Part shown: piece by piece, positions 1 through 4,982 of the stretch
Numbering within the stretch: position 1 is the first letter of the stretch
Layout: every line of letters starts with the position of its first letter
Source: Lysobacterales bacterium
Lineage (GTDB): Bacteria > Pseudomonadota > Gammaproteobacteria > Xanthomonadales > Xanthomonadaceae
Direction of reading: 5' to 3'
DNA length: 5,553 nucleotides
Assembly (NCBI GenBank): GCA_020442545.1
Contig: JAGRJX010000111.1
Span: 1-5,553, forward strand
Notes under the pieces: generated by a model
What the model was told of the DNA's origin: nothing
Database searches by the model: none
Seen by the model: the letters and a program-made list of their open reading frames with translations, nothing else
Position numbers and translations under genes: made by a program

Positions 1-48
1 TACACAAATCCGGGGAAAGCGGGTCCAAGGGAACTGGGTGGCAAGACA
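1..48 (+). repeat. Left arm of 48-bp inverted repeat
   Basis: Positions 1-48 are the reverse complement of 510-557 at 46 of 48 positions; the mismatches are at 19 (g against t) and 34 (c against a). The arm lies inside the RHS-type coding region (codons for about VLPPSSLGPAFPGFV on the minus strand). It touches the first base of the window, so the repeat may continue to the left. The arms enclose 461 bp. Confidence 0.9.
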
Positions 49-395
49 ATCGAAGTCAGCTGCGGTACGACAAATTCCCAGTCTTCCATTCCCGGATGGA
101 AGGCATCTTTCAGGTTGCGCGATCCGGCCTGAAAACGCCGCTCGATCAGGATGTCCGGACCGATACCCGGGATAACGATGTCCGTCTGCGTGAAGCTAAG
201 TCCGCCGGTAACCATATTTATTTGCTCGCCGAAAGGGTTCTCGCCAAGCGGTTGCACCGTCCGTGTCGTCTTGATGCGATCGACGTATTCGTTGGCTTCA
301 CGCAACTGCGCGTGCGCCATATCCGTTGCGGCGACCAGAATAGAACCCAATGCCACACTTTGACACAAGCGCGTCAGACCATCCTTCACCCGCAT
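1..395 (-). CDS. RHS/YD-repeat-family exported protein, N-terminal part (runs off the left edge)
   Basis: This open frame has no stop before the window edge: 131 codons read from an ATG at 395-393. Residues 1-29 look like a Sec signal peptide: a basic start (MRVKDGLTRL), a hydrophobic core (SVALGSILVAA) and an AHA|Q cleavage site near residue 29. The mature part contains GENPFGEQINMVTGGLSFTQ (51-70) and DIVIPGIGPDILIERRF (72-88). This resembles the N-terminal region of large secreted RHS/YD-repeat proteins of Xanthomonadales, which precedes the YD-repeat shell. Known RHS proteins often act as polymorphic toxins or surface proteins, but the repeats and any toxin tip would lie outside the window, so no activity can be assigned. 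The start is well supported by AGGAG six bases upstream. Base composition is near 50-53% GC in sampled stretches (31/60 at 181-240, 32/60 at 61-120), lower than the right-hand genes. Codons 116-131 lie in a 48-bp inverted repeat. Family call is by recognition, not search. Confidence 0.75.
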   Translation of the reverse strand, partial: MRVKDGLTRLCQSVALGSILVAATDMAHAQLREANEYVDRIKTTRTVQPLGENPFGEQINMVTGGLSFTQTDIVIPGIGPDILIERRFQAGSRNLKDAFHPGMEDWEFVVPQLTSIVLPPSSLGPAFPGFV

Positions 396-401
396 TAGAT
401 T

Positions 402-406
402 CTCCT
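402..406 (-). promoter_or_regulatory. Ribosome binding site of the RHS-type gene
   Basis: The minus strand reads AGGAG, then six bases (AATCTA), then ATG at 395-393. This near-ideal Shine-Dalgarno sequence decides the start codon and argues that the gene is functional at its 5' end. I did not find a convincing sigma-70 promoter further upstream; TATAGG near 468-473 is only a weak -10 candidate. Confidence 0.7.
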
Positions 407-509
407 GAGAGTCGGCGCGGACCTGCGCCGGCAGGCGAATAGTTTTGCATATCTCGTTCCGACTGCCACCTATATGGACAATACACGTACGGTCGTAACA
501 GGGGGCCAA

Positions 510-557
510 TGTCTTGCCACCCATTTCCCTTGGACCCGATTTCCCCGGATTTGTGTA
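510..557 (-). repeat. Right arm of 48-bp inverted repeat
   Basis: This arm mirrors positions 1-48 with two mismatches. Read on the plus strand in the matching codon frame it gives VLPPISLGPDFPGFV, followed at once by TAA at 556-558, with another TAA upstream at 496-498, so here it is not part of a longer gene. It sits upstream of the RHS-type start at 395 and just beyond the stop of the RHS remnant (571). Confidence 0.9.
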
Positions 558-570
558 AGTCCGCTCCGGG

Positions 571-815
571 TCAGGCGGCTCGCTTCAACTGTGCATCCTG
601 TTGCATCGATTCGTCCAGGTCACGTCCCAGCGCATCGCTCAGCGCCACCAGGTTGCCGTTCTGGTCGTAGTCGTACTGGTAGTCCAGCGTGATGCTGCTG
701 CCGTATTTGTCACTGCGGCGATCCGGCAGCCCGCGGGTGTTCAGCAACTGGCTGAACGTGATGCCGTTGCCGTAGCTGAACTGTTTCAACTGGCCGCCGG
801 AGTGGTCGAGCGCGA
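571..815 (-). pseudogene. RHS/YD-repeat gene remnant
   Basis: The minus strand encodes about 80 residues with a clear YD repeat: GQLKQFSYGNGITFSQ, then RGLPDRRSDKYGSS, then YQYDYDQNGNLVALSDALG, ending GRDLDESMQQDAQLKRAA and TGA at 573-571. YD repeats of this kind stack into the beta-barrel shell of RHS proteins, which are normally a thousand or more residues long. A lone repeat of this size cannot form that shell, so this is read as a remnant. The frame is open upstream to an ATG at 957, but residues before about 815 do not look like RHS and lie in repeat-derived intergenic DNA, so I do not accept that start. After SDALG the usual RHS spacing appears disturbed. Same orientation as the RHS-type gene starting at 395. 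The left limit (TGA) is exact, the right limit approximate. Confidence 0.6.
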
Positions 816-921
816 CTACCATCGCGCGAGGGGAAGGCATGGATGCCGACCGGATGCCGCGCCAGGGATGGCTGCTGGCGAGGCCGTCACCGCGTATCCG
901 GCATCGAACCCCGACGACACC

Positions 922-950
922 AAGACACTGTGCCTGTCGCAGGAATGAGA
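922..950 (+). repeat. Degenerate copy of dispersed intergenic repeat
   Basis: AAGACACTG...CGCAGGAATGA follows the same order as AAAGTCACCGGG...CGCAGGAATAA at 1062-1095, in the same orientation about 140 bases away. They share CGCAGGAAT exactly. The copy lacks several bases of the palindrome, so it appears decayed. The resemblance is by eye and could be partly chance. Confidence 0.35.
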
Positions 951-1061
951 AATGCACTCAGGCTGCCGGCGGACACGGTGAACTCGTACAACGCGCGATG
1001 GGACGTGACCCAAGGAAGTGCGCCAACAATCCCCAGTGTCACGAAAGGTCAGCCAACCTTG

Positions 1062-1095
1062 AAAGTCACCGGGTTCCCGCTTCCGCAGGAATAAC
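1062..1095 (+). repeat. REP-like palindromic intergenic repeat
   Basis: The unit AAAGTCACCGGGTTCCCGC plus GCAGGAATAA resembles half of the abundant proteobacterial palindromic repeat family built on ATTCCCGC...GCGGGAAT. Its core, 1074-1091, forms a hairpin: on the minus strand TTCCTGC, loop GGAA, GCGGGAA, a seven-pair stem with one G-T pair. It lies 56-73 bases past the moaE stop, so it could protect or end the moa transcript, but it has no T-run and is not called a terminator. Confidence 0.55.
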
Positions 1096-1146
1096 GGCCC
1101 TCAGTCGACCTATGGAATCGGTCCATGCGCTTGGGACAAGCATCAC

Positions 1147-1587
1147 TCACCCTGCCCCCTGAATCCAGTCGCTTTCCCCGTCCACATAGTATTCCCGCTT
1201 CCAGATCGGAACCCGCTGTTTGATCTCGTCGATAACGTAGCGGCAGCCACCGAAGGAAGCATCGCGGTGGCCAGCGAGGGCGCCAACCCAGACCGCCGGC
1301 TCGCCGATCTCCAGGCGCCCGACGCGATGCAGGCAGAGCGCATCCAGCAAACCGAAGCGCTCGATGGCCTCGGCCAGCACCTTGTCGCCTTCGTGCTCGG
1401 CCATCCGGGTGTAGGCCTGGTAGTCGAGTCGCAACACGGCCCGGCCGCGATGTTCGTTGCGGACGCGGCCTTCGAAAATGTTGAAGGCACCTGCGCCCGC
1501 ATTCGTCATGCGCGCGCTGGATTCGATGACGAGTGGCGCCAACGGCGCGTCAATGATGCGAAACCGGCCTGCACCCACCTCAGCCAC
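1147..1587 (-). CDS. moaE: Molybdopterin synthase catalytic (large) subunit MoaE
   Basis: MoaE forms the (MoaD-MoaE)2 molybdopterin synthase in the cytoplasm, where it binds cyclic pyranopterin monophosphate and uses two MoaD thiocarboxylates to build the dithiolene of molybdopterin. With the GTG at 1587 as residue 1 the protein has 146 residues, close to the ~150 of E. coli MoaE. Visible family signatures are FNIFEGRVRNEHRG (35-48), HRVG (87-90), GHRDASF (106-112) and the active-site block IKQRVPIWKRE (122-132), which supplies the two conserved lysines K123 and K130. The start is uncertain: GTG at 1587 overlaps the moaD stop by 8 nt, a second GTG lies at 1578, and an ATG at 1623 would add a non-conserved extension overlapping moaD by 44 nt. 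None has a strong ribosome binding site, so translation probably depends on coupling to moaD. Last gene of the operon. Confidence 0.93.
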   Translation of the reverse strand: MAEVGAGRFRIIDAPLAPLVIESSARMTNAGAGAFNIFEGRVRNEHRGRAVLRLDYQAYTRMAEHEGDKVLAEAIERFGLLDALCLHRVGRLEIGEPAVWVGALAGHRDASFGGCRYVIDEIKQRVPIWKREYYVDGESDWIQGAG

Positions 1588-1819
1588 CCGACACCGGCGG
1601 GATGAAGGCCACTTCGTCGCCATCCGTCAGCGGCCGATGCCAGTCGGCGAACTCGCTGTTGATCGCAACGCGCAGGCGTTCGCGTGGCAGCTTGAAACCA
1701 TGCCTCGCGTTCAACTGGTCGAACAGTTGGCTGGCGTCGCCCTCCGGCATCTCCACACTCTCCTGGTCGACGCCACAGCTGTCGCGCAGGGACGCGAAAT
1801 ACAGCACCTCAATCCGCAT
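1580..1819 (-). CDS. moaD: Molybdopterin synthase sulfur-carrier (small) subunit MoaD
   Basis: A ubiquitin-like beta-grasp protein of 79 residues (E. coli MoaD has 81). Its C-terminal glycine is adenylated by a MoeB-type enzyme and turned into a thiocarboxylate that donates sulfur to molybdopterin inside MoaE. The family is shown by the start [16 protein letters not shown], by [17 protein letters not shown] (63-79), and by the essential terminal Gly-Gly directly before the TGA. I chose the ATG at 1819 rather than one at 1864: it matches the family N-terminus and has GGAGG six bases upstream. It overlaps the end of moaC by 11 nt and the chosen moaE start by 8 nt, as expected for subunits made in matched amounts. 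No activating enzyme (MoeB) or sulfurtransferase gene is visible here. Confidence 0.95.
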   Translation of the reverse strand: MRIEVLYFASLRDSCGVDQESVEMPEGDASQLFDQLNARHGFKLPRERLRVAINSEFADWHRPLTDGDEVAFIPPVSGG

Positions 1820-2321
1820 CGCCTGCCTCCGCCGTTCCGGCATCGTAGTCATGACGGCCACCACGCTTCTGCAGCAGGCGCGTCGGGCCGATGACCATGC
1901 CCTGCCCCAGCGCCTTGCACATGTCGTAGATGGTCAGCGCGGCCACCGAAGCGCCGGTCAGTGCCTCCATTTCGATGCCGGTGGCGTGACGCGTGCGCAC
2001 CCGGCAGCTGATGCCCAGCGTGCACTCGTCTCGCCAGTCAATCTCGAGCCTGCAGCCATCGATGGGCAGCGGATGGCAGAACGGAATCAGCTCGTGGCAA
2101 CGCTTGACCGCCATGGTGCCCGCAATGATCGCGGAATCGATCACCGGCCCCTTCTTCGCGCGCATCTCGCTGCCACGCAGGAACTCAGCCATGTCGGGCG
2201 GGAACACGACCGCGCTTTGGGCGACAGCACTGCGATCACTGAGCGCCTTGTCGCTGATGTCGACCATGCGCGGCCGGTCGTCGTCGCCAACGTGACTAAG
2301 CGCGGGCTTTGTATTTGTCAT
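1809..2321 (-). CDS. moaC: Cyclic pyranopterin monophosphate synthase MoaC
   Basis: MoaC converts 3',8-cyclo-7,8-dihydro-GTP, the product of MoaA, into cyclic pyranopterin monophosphate, the first stable intermediate of molybdenum cofactor synthesis. The protein has 170 residues (E. coli 161). Signatures in order are MVDIS (19-23), [19 protein letters not shown] (67-85), [19 protein letters not shown] (115-133) and DMCK (133-136), which holds the catalytic Asp133 and Lys136, followed by MVIGPTRLL (142-150) and a short acidic tail. The ATG at 2321 lies 4 nt after the moaA stop with a GGTGGA element about seven bases upstream. A later ATG (Met19) exists, but the N-terminal extension is of normal length for the family. 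It overlaps moaD by 11 nt at its 3' end. Active as a homohexamer in known family members. Confidence 0.96.
   Translation of the reverse strand: MTNTKPALSHVGDDDRPRMVDISDKALSDRSAVAQSAVVFPPDMAEFLRGSEMRAKKGPVIDSAIIAGTMAVKRCHELIPFCHPLPIDGCRLEIDWRDECTLGISCRVRTRHATGIEMEALTGASVAALTIYDMCKALGQGMVIGPTRLLQKRGGRHDYDAGTAEAGDAD
1826..1830 (-). promoter_or_regulatory. Ribosome binding site of moaD
   Basis: The minus strand has GGAGG, six bases, then ATG at 1819-1817. It lies inside the 3' end of moaC. It supports this ATG over the one at 1864 and suggests that moaD can be initiated by free ribosomes as well as by coupling. Confidence 0.7.
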
Positions 2322-2325
2322 TCAA

Positions 2326-3363
2326 CTATCCACCAATCCGGAACATTTCGACGTGCTCGGCCTCGCCCGCCTCGGCACGACGCTCGCTGTAGCGGTCGCT
2401 GCGCTGTCGCCAGATGGCCGCCAGCGCGTCGGCCAGTACGTCTTCGCCAGCATCGATCAGCCCGCGCAGGTCGTGCCCGGCGGACGCGAACAGGCAGGTG
2501 AACAGCTGCCCGTCCGCCGACACCCGTGCACGCTGACAGTCGCCGCAGAACGGCGCACTGACCGACGAAATGAAGCCAATCTCTCCCTGCCCATCCTCAA
2601 AGGCGTAGCGACTGGCCACCTCACCTCGATAGTTTGGCTGCAACGACCGCAGCGGCCAATGTTGGGCAATCCGTTTCAGCAAGTCGCCGCTGGGCACCAC
2701 CCGCTCGCGCGACCAGCCATTGCAGGTTCCCACGTCCATGAACTCAATGAAACGCAGCACGTGGCCGCTGCCACGAAAGCGCTCTACCAGCGGCAGCACG
2801 TCCACTTCATTGACGCCTCGCTGCACGACGCAGTTGAACTTGATGCGCTCGAATCCGGCGTCCTCGGCCGCTTCGATACCGGCCAGCACATCGGCCAGCC
2901 TGCCGCGCCCGCCACTCAGAGCGGCGAAGCGCTTCGGATCAAGGCTGTCGAGACTGACGGTCAGCCGATGCAGTCCGGCCTTGTGCAATGCGCGCGCCTG
3001 GCGCGCCAGCAGGCTTGCGTTGGTGGTGAGCGCCATATCCTCGATGCCGTTGATCGCTGTCAGGCGTCGAATGAAGTCCGGCAGGCCCTTGCGCAACAGC
3101 GGCTCGCCGCCGGTGAGGCGCAGCTTGCTGACGCCCAGTCGCACGAAGGCACGAACGACCGTCTCCAGCTGATCGAAGGTCAACCGGAATGCCGATCCTT
3201 CCGTTGCACCAAACGGGAAGGCATCTTCGGGCATGCAGTACGGACAGCGGAAGTTGCAGGTCTCGATTACCGACAGGCGCAGGTCGCGCACCGGTCGGCG
3301 AAGCTGGTCGCGCACGTCGTTGGCTGCCTTCAGTGGAATTACCTCTCCGGGACCATGATTCAT
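2326..3363 (-). CDS. moaA: GTP 3',8-cyclase MoaA (radical SAM)
   Basis: MoaA carries out the first step of molybdenum cofactor synthesis, the radical SAM-dependent cyclisation of GTP to 3',8-cyclo-7,8-dihydro-GTP. The 345-residue protein has every expected element. The N-terminal SAM-binding cluster motif CNFRCPYC gives Cys36, Cys40 and Cys43. The SAM-contact motif GGEP lies at 85-88, the TTNASLL and LTVSLDSLDP segments at 113-119 and 134-143. The MoaA-specific C-terminal cluster is Cys273, Cys276 and Cys290 (CX2CX13C), which in known enzymes holds the cluster that binds GTP. The chain ends FRIGG, keeping the terminal Gly-Gly needed for activity. The ATG at 3363 overlaps the TGA of the upstream hydrolase gene (ATGA), and the ribosome binding site is weak, so coupling is likely. 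The iron-sulfur clusters imply oxygen sensitivity. Next gene, moaC, follows after 4 nt. Confidence 0.97.
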   Translation of the reverse strand: MNHGPGEVIPLKAANDVRDQLRRPVRDLRLSVIETCNFRCPYCMPEDAFPFGATEGSAFRLTFDQLETVVRAFVRLGVSKLRLTGGEPLLRKGLPDFIRRLTAINGIEDMALTTNASLLARQARALHKAGLHRLTVSLDSLDPKRFAALSGGRGRLADVLAGIEAAEDAGFERIKFNCVVQRGVNEVDVLPLVERFRGSGHVLRFIEFMDVGTCNGWSRERVVPSGDLLKRIAQHWPLRSLQPNYRGEVASRYAFEDGQGEIGFISSVSAPFCGDCQRARVSADGQLFTCLFASAGHDLRGLIDAGEDVLADALAAIWRQRSDRYSERRAEAGEAEHVEMFRIGG

Positions 3364-4121
3364 ACCACATTGTCCAACACTGGGCTGGGCGGCAACAGGG
3401 CATAGGCATGACCTGGCAGGGCAGTCGCGTAACCGCGCTGGCGCAGGCGCTCGGCATCGGCGGCACAGGCATAGTGGTAGAGAAGCAGGCGATCCAGCAA
3501 TTCGCGCGGATATTCGCGCTCAAGATCGTCGATACCGCAATGCGAGGGATTGCCCACCAGCGCACAGTCATGGGCGACTAGTGGCTCCTCGTACCGGCCC
3601 AGCACCTCCGGTATCGGCCGCGTGTCGCCGGTAAACACAAAACTGCCCGGCAGGCGCAGCCCGTAGGCGCTGCGCGGGGCATGGTGGCGCACCTCGAAGA
3701 CCTCGAAGCGCAGGCGATCCAGCCAGAAGTGATCGCTGACCGGGATCACCTGGAAGGCCTCCCAGAAATTGACGCCGCCTTCGGCCAGCGCATTCGGGTA
3801 GCTGCCCACCCGCTGATGCAGCAGCGGCACCACCAAGGCCGGCACGAACAGCTTTGGCGTCTGCCGCGGCTCTTCGAACCATGTCTTGACGAACAGGCGC
3901 TCGAATCCAGCGACATGATCGAGATGCGTGTGCGTGATGAACAACGCCGGCGGCACGTCGTTGTAGCGATCAAGGTAGGCCGTCAGCGCCTCTTGCCCGC
4001 AGTCGACCAACAGCAGCGGCTGGCCATCACGTTCCAGAACGACGCTGGCGGAGCCGAGCTCCACCGCCGCCGCATTACCAACACCAAGGAAGCGCAATGC
4101 GTAAGCCTGTTCGCCGCTCAA
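3360..4121 (-). CDS. Metallo-beta-lactamase-fold hydrolase, substrate unknown
   Basis: A 253-residue protein of the metallo-beta-lactamase fold, probably cytoplasmic since no signal peptide is seen. Metal-binding motifs visible are HTHLDH (64-69; His64, His66, Asp68, His69), the His146-His147 pair before an SAYGLRL segment, and Asp166 in FVFTGDTRP; His216 or His238 (LPGHAYAL) is the likely last ligand. HxHxDH with GDT places it nearer the RNase Z/phosphodiesterase-like members than true beta-lactamases, but I cannot name a substrate. The start is a TTG at 4121 that overlaps the kdkA TGA (TTGA) and has GGAG seven bases upstream; a second in-frame TTG at 4097 is possible, and there is no in-frame ATG near the N-terminus. 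The gene overlaps moaA by 4 nt. Its place between an LPS kinase and moaA gives no clear role. Fold call is firm, function is open. Confidence 0.88.
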   Translation of the reverse strand: MSGEQAYALRFLGVGNAAAVELGSASVVLERDGQPLLLVDCGQEALTAYLDRYNDVPPALFITHTHLDHVAGFERLFVKTWFEEPRQTPKLFVPALVVPLLHQRVGSYPNALAEGGVNFWEAFQVIPVSDHFWLDRLRFEVFEVRHHAPRSAYGLRLPGSFVFTGDTRPIPEVLGRYEEPLVAHDCALVGNPSHCGIDDLEREYPRELLDRLLLYHYACAADAERLRQRGYATALPGHAYALLPPSPVLDNVV

Positions 4122-4891
4122 ACCGCATCTCCGCGAGCGCGACGACAGGCGCTGACCAACGCCACCCAGGCCACATCGAAGCCTTCCACTTTTGCAGCAC
4201 CGAGCTTGGTCAGCGAACGCAGCAGTCGCGTCAAGTTGGCGTCCTGCCAGCCGGCTGCCGGCCGCAGGATCTGGCCGCGGTCGAAGTCGATTACCCAGCT
4301 GCCGCCTTCGCGATCAAACAGGATGTTGTGGGCATTGAGGTCGGCATGGAAGGCGCCCGCACGCTGGAAACGACCCAGCGTTTCGCCGAGCCGCGACCAG
4401 AGTTCCAGGACGGAGACGGCATCGGGCAGACGCTGCGCCAGCGTTTTGGCGCCAGGCACGCGCTCGATCAGGATGTCGCCGCGATAGAACAGACCACTGC
4501 GGCGGTACCGCGCAGCCAGCGGGTTCGGCACCGGCAGGCCACGGCGGCACAAGGTCTGCATCAGCTGGAATTCGTGGAACGGGCGACTCTGCCCGGCGCC
4601 GCGCCAGAAGTAGCGGTCGCCCATCAGCTTCGCCATCAGGCCGCCACGACGGTAATGCCGCAGCACTGCCTTGATCGACCCGTCGCGGCCTTCGCCGTCG
4701 ATGAACCAGACCGCGCCACGTCCGCCGCGTCCACCCTCGCGCGAACCGGACTGCCAGTGTCCGGGATCGAACACGGCGTCGGCGCCAGCTGCGATACCAT
4801 CCACATCCAGTCGATCCGGGTCGAACTGCATGGCACCGTCGCGAAGCTCGCGGCGCTCGGCGCGGAGCCCCTTGCCGACATCAGTCGCCAT
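4118..4891 (-). CDS. kdkA: 3-deoxy-D-manno-octulosonic acid (Kdo) kinase
   Basis: KdkA phosphorylates Kdo in the lipopolysaccharide inner core with ATP, at the cytoplasmic face of the inner membrane. The 257-residue protein (Haemophilus KdkA has about 240) shows the protein-kinase-like fold of the KdkA/WaaP group. Signatures are LRHYRRGGLMAKLMGDRYFW (77-96), RPFHEFQLM (103-111), LPVPNPLAARYRRSGLFYRG (119-138), the catalytic loop HADLNAHNILFD (182-193; Asp184, Asn189) and the metal-binding IDFDRG (201-206; Asp202). NLTRLLRSLTKL (219-230) is typical of Kdo kinases. I chose the ATG at 4891; an internal ATG (Met21, 4831) is possible, but the longer N-terminus fits the family. No strong ribosome binding site is seen. 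It is the first gene of the minus-strand operon, diverges from an LPS glycosyltransferase gene, and its stop overlaps the next start (TTGA). In bacteria with one Kdo, this phosphate can be essential for the outer membrane. Confidence 0.9.
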   Translation of the reverse strand: MATDVGKGLRAERRELRDGAMQFDPDRLDVDGIAAGADAVFDPGHWQSGSREGGRGGRGAVWFIDGEGRDGSIKAVLRHYRRGGLMAKLMGDRYFWRGAGQSRPFHEFQLMQTLCRRGLPVPNPLAARYRRSGLFYRGDILIERVPGAKTLAQRLPDAVSVLELWSRLGETLGRFQRAGAFHADLNAHNILFDREGGSWVIDFDRGQILRPAAGWQDANLTRLLRSLTKLGAAKVEGFDVAWVALVSACRRARGDAV

Positions 4892-4982
4892 GCGCGCTAC
4901 CCATTCCCAGTCGACCGGAACGATTTTTCAGCTTGCCAATCATGGACCGATTCTAGCAGCGCACTCCGCCTGCCACGCGCCA
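4892..4982. promoter_or_regulatory. Divergent promoter region between kdkA and the glycosyltransferase gene
   Basis: This 91-bp spacer must hold promoters for both directions unless the genes are read from elsewhere. On the minus strand TAGAAT (4955-4950) matches the sigma-70 -10 consensus at five of six positions and lies about 60 bases from the kdkA start. The best -35 candidate, GTGGCA (4976-4971), is 15 bases away, shorter than ideal. On the plus strand TTGCCA (4933-4938) could be a -35, but no good -10 follows. No operator or riboswitch-like structure was recognised. Confidence 0.4.

Larger units (their letters stand above)
816..1146. other. Intergenic stretch without a supportable gene
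   Basis: About 330 bases between the RHS remnant and the end of moaE. Both strands have short open frames, but none resembles a known family and several read like translated intergenic repeat (for example RVPASAGI on the plus strand around 1071-1094). The stretch holds two related repeat units (922-950 and 1062-1095) and a short hairpin at 1112-1126 (ATGGA, five-base loop, TCCAT) without a T-run. It must contain the end of the moa transcript, but I see no classical rho-independent terminator. Confidence 0.5.

Noticed and set aside
1..557. Insertion sequence or MITE with 48-bp terminal repeats
   Set aside because: The interior codes for the start of an RHS protein, not a transposase, and the left arm is itself in the RHS reading frame. 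Target duplications cannot be checked because the left flank is missing.
1112..1126. Terminator after moaE
   Set aside because: The hairpin has only five pairs with a five-base loop and is not followed by a T-run on either strand.
839..1162. Plus-strand open frame in the 816-1146 gap
   Set aside because: It includes RVPASAGI, a typical translation of the REP-like intergenic repeat, and has no ribosome binding site or family resemblance.
1588..1623. Longer MoaE start at ATG 1623
   Set aside because: It would add 12 residues ([12 protein letters not shown]) not expected at the family N-terminus and overlap moaD by 44 nt; the GTG at 1587 gives the usual length.
1602..2501. Plus-strand open frame (299 codons) opposite moaD and moaC
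   Set aside because: Shadow of well-conserved minus-strand genes in GC-rich DNA; its translation is rich in Arg, His and Ala and has no recognisable domain.
2353..3405. Long plus-strand open frame (350 codons) opposite moaA
   Set aside because: It is the antisense shadow of moaA, whose protein has all cluster motifs and the terminal Gly-Gly; the plus-strand translation resembles no family.
3681..4487. Plus-strand open frame (268 codons) opposite the hydrolase and kdkA
   Set aside because: It spans two real minus-strand genes across their junction and shows no domain.
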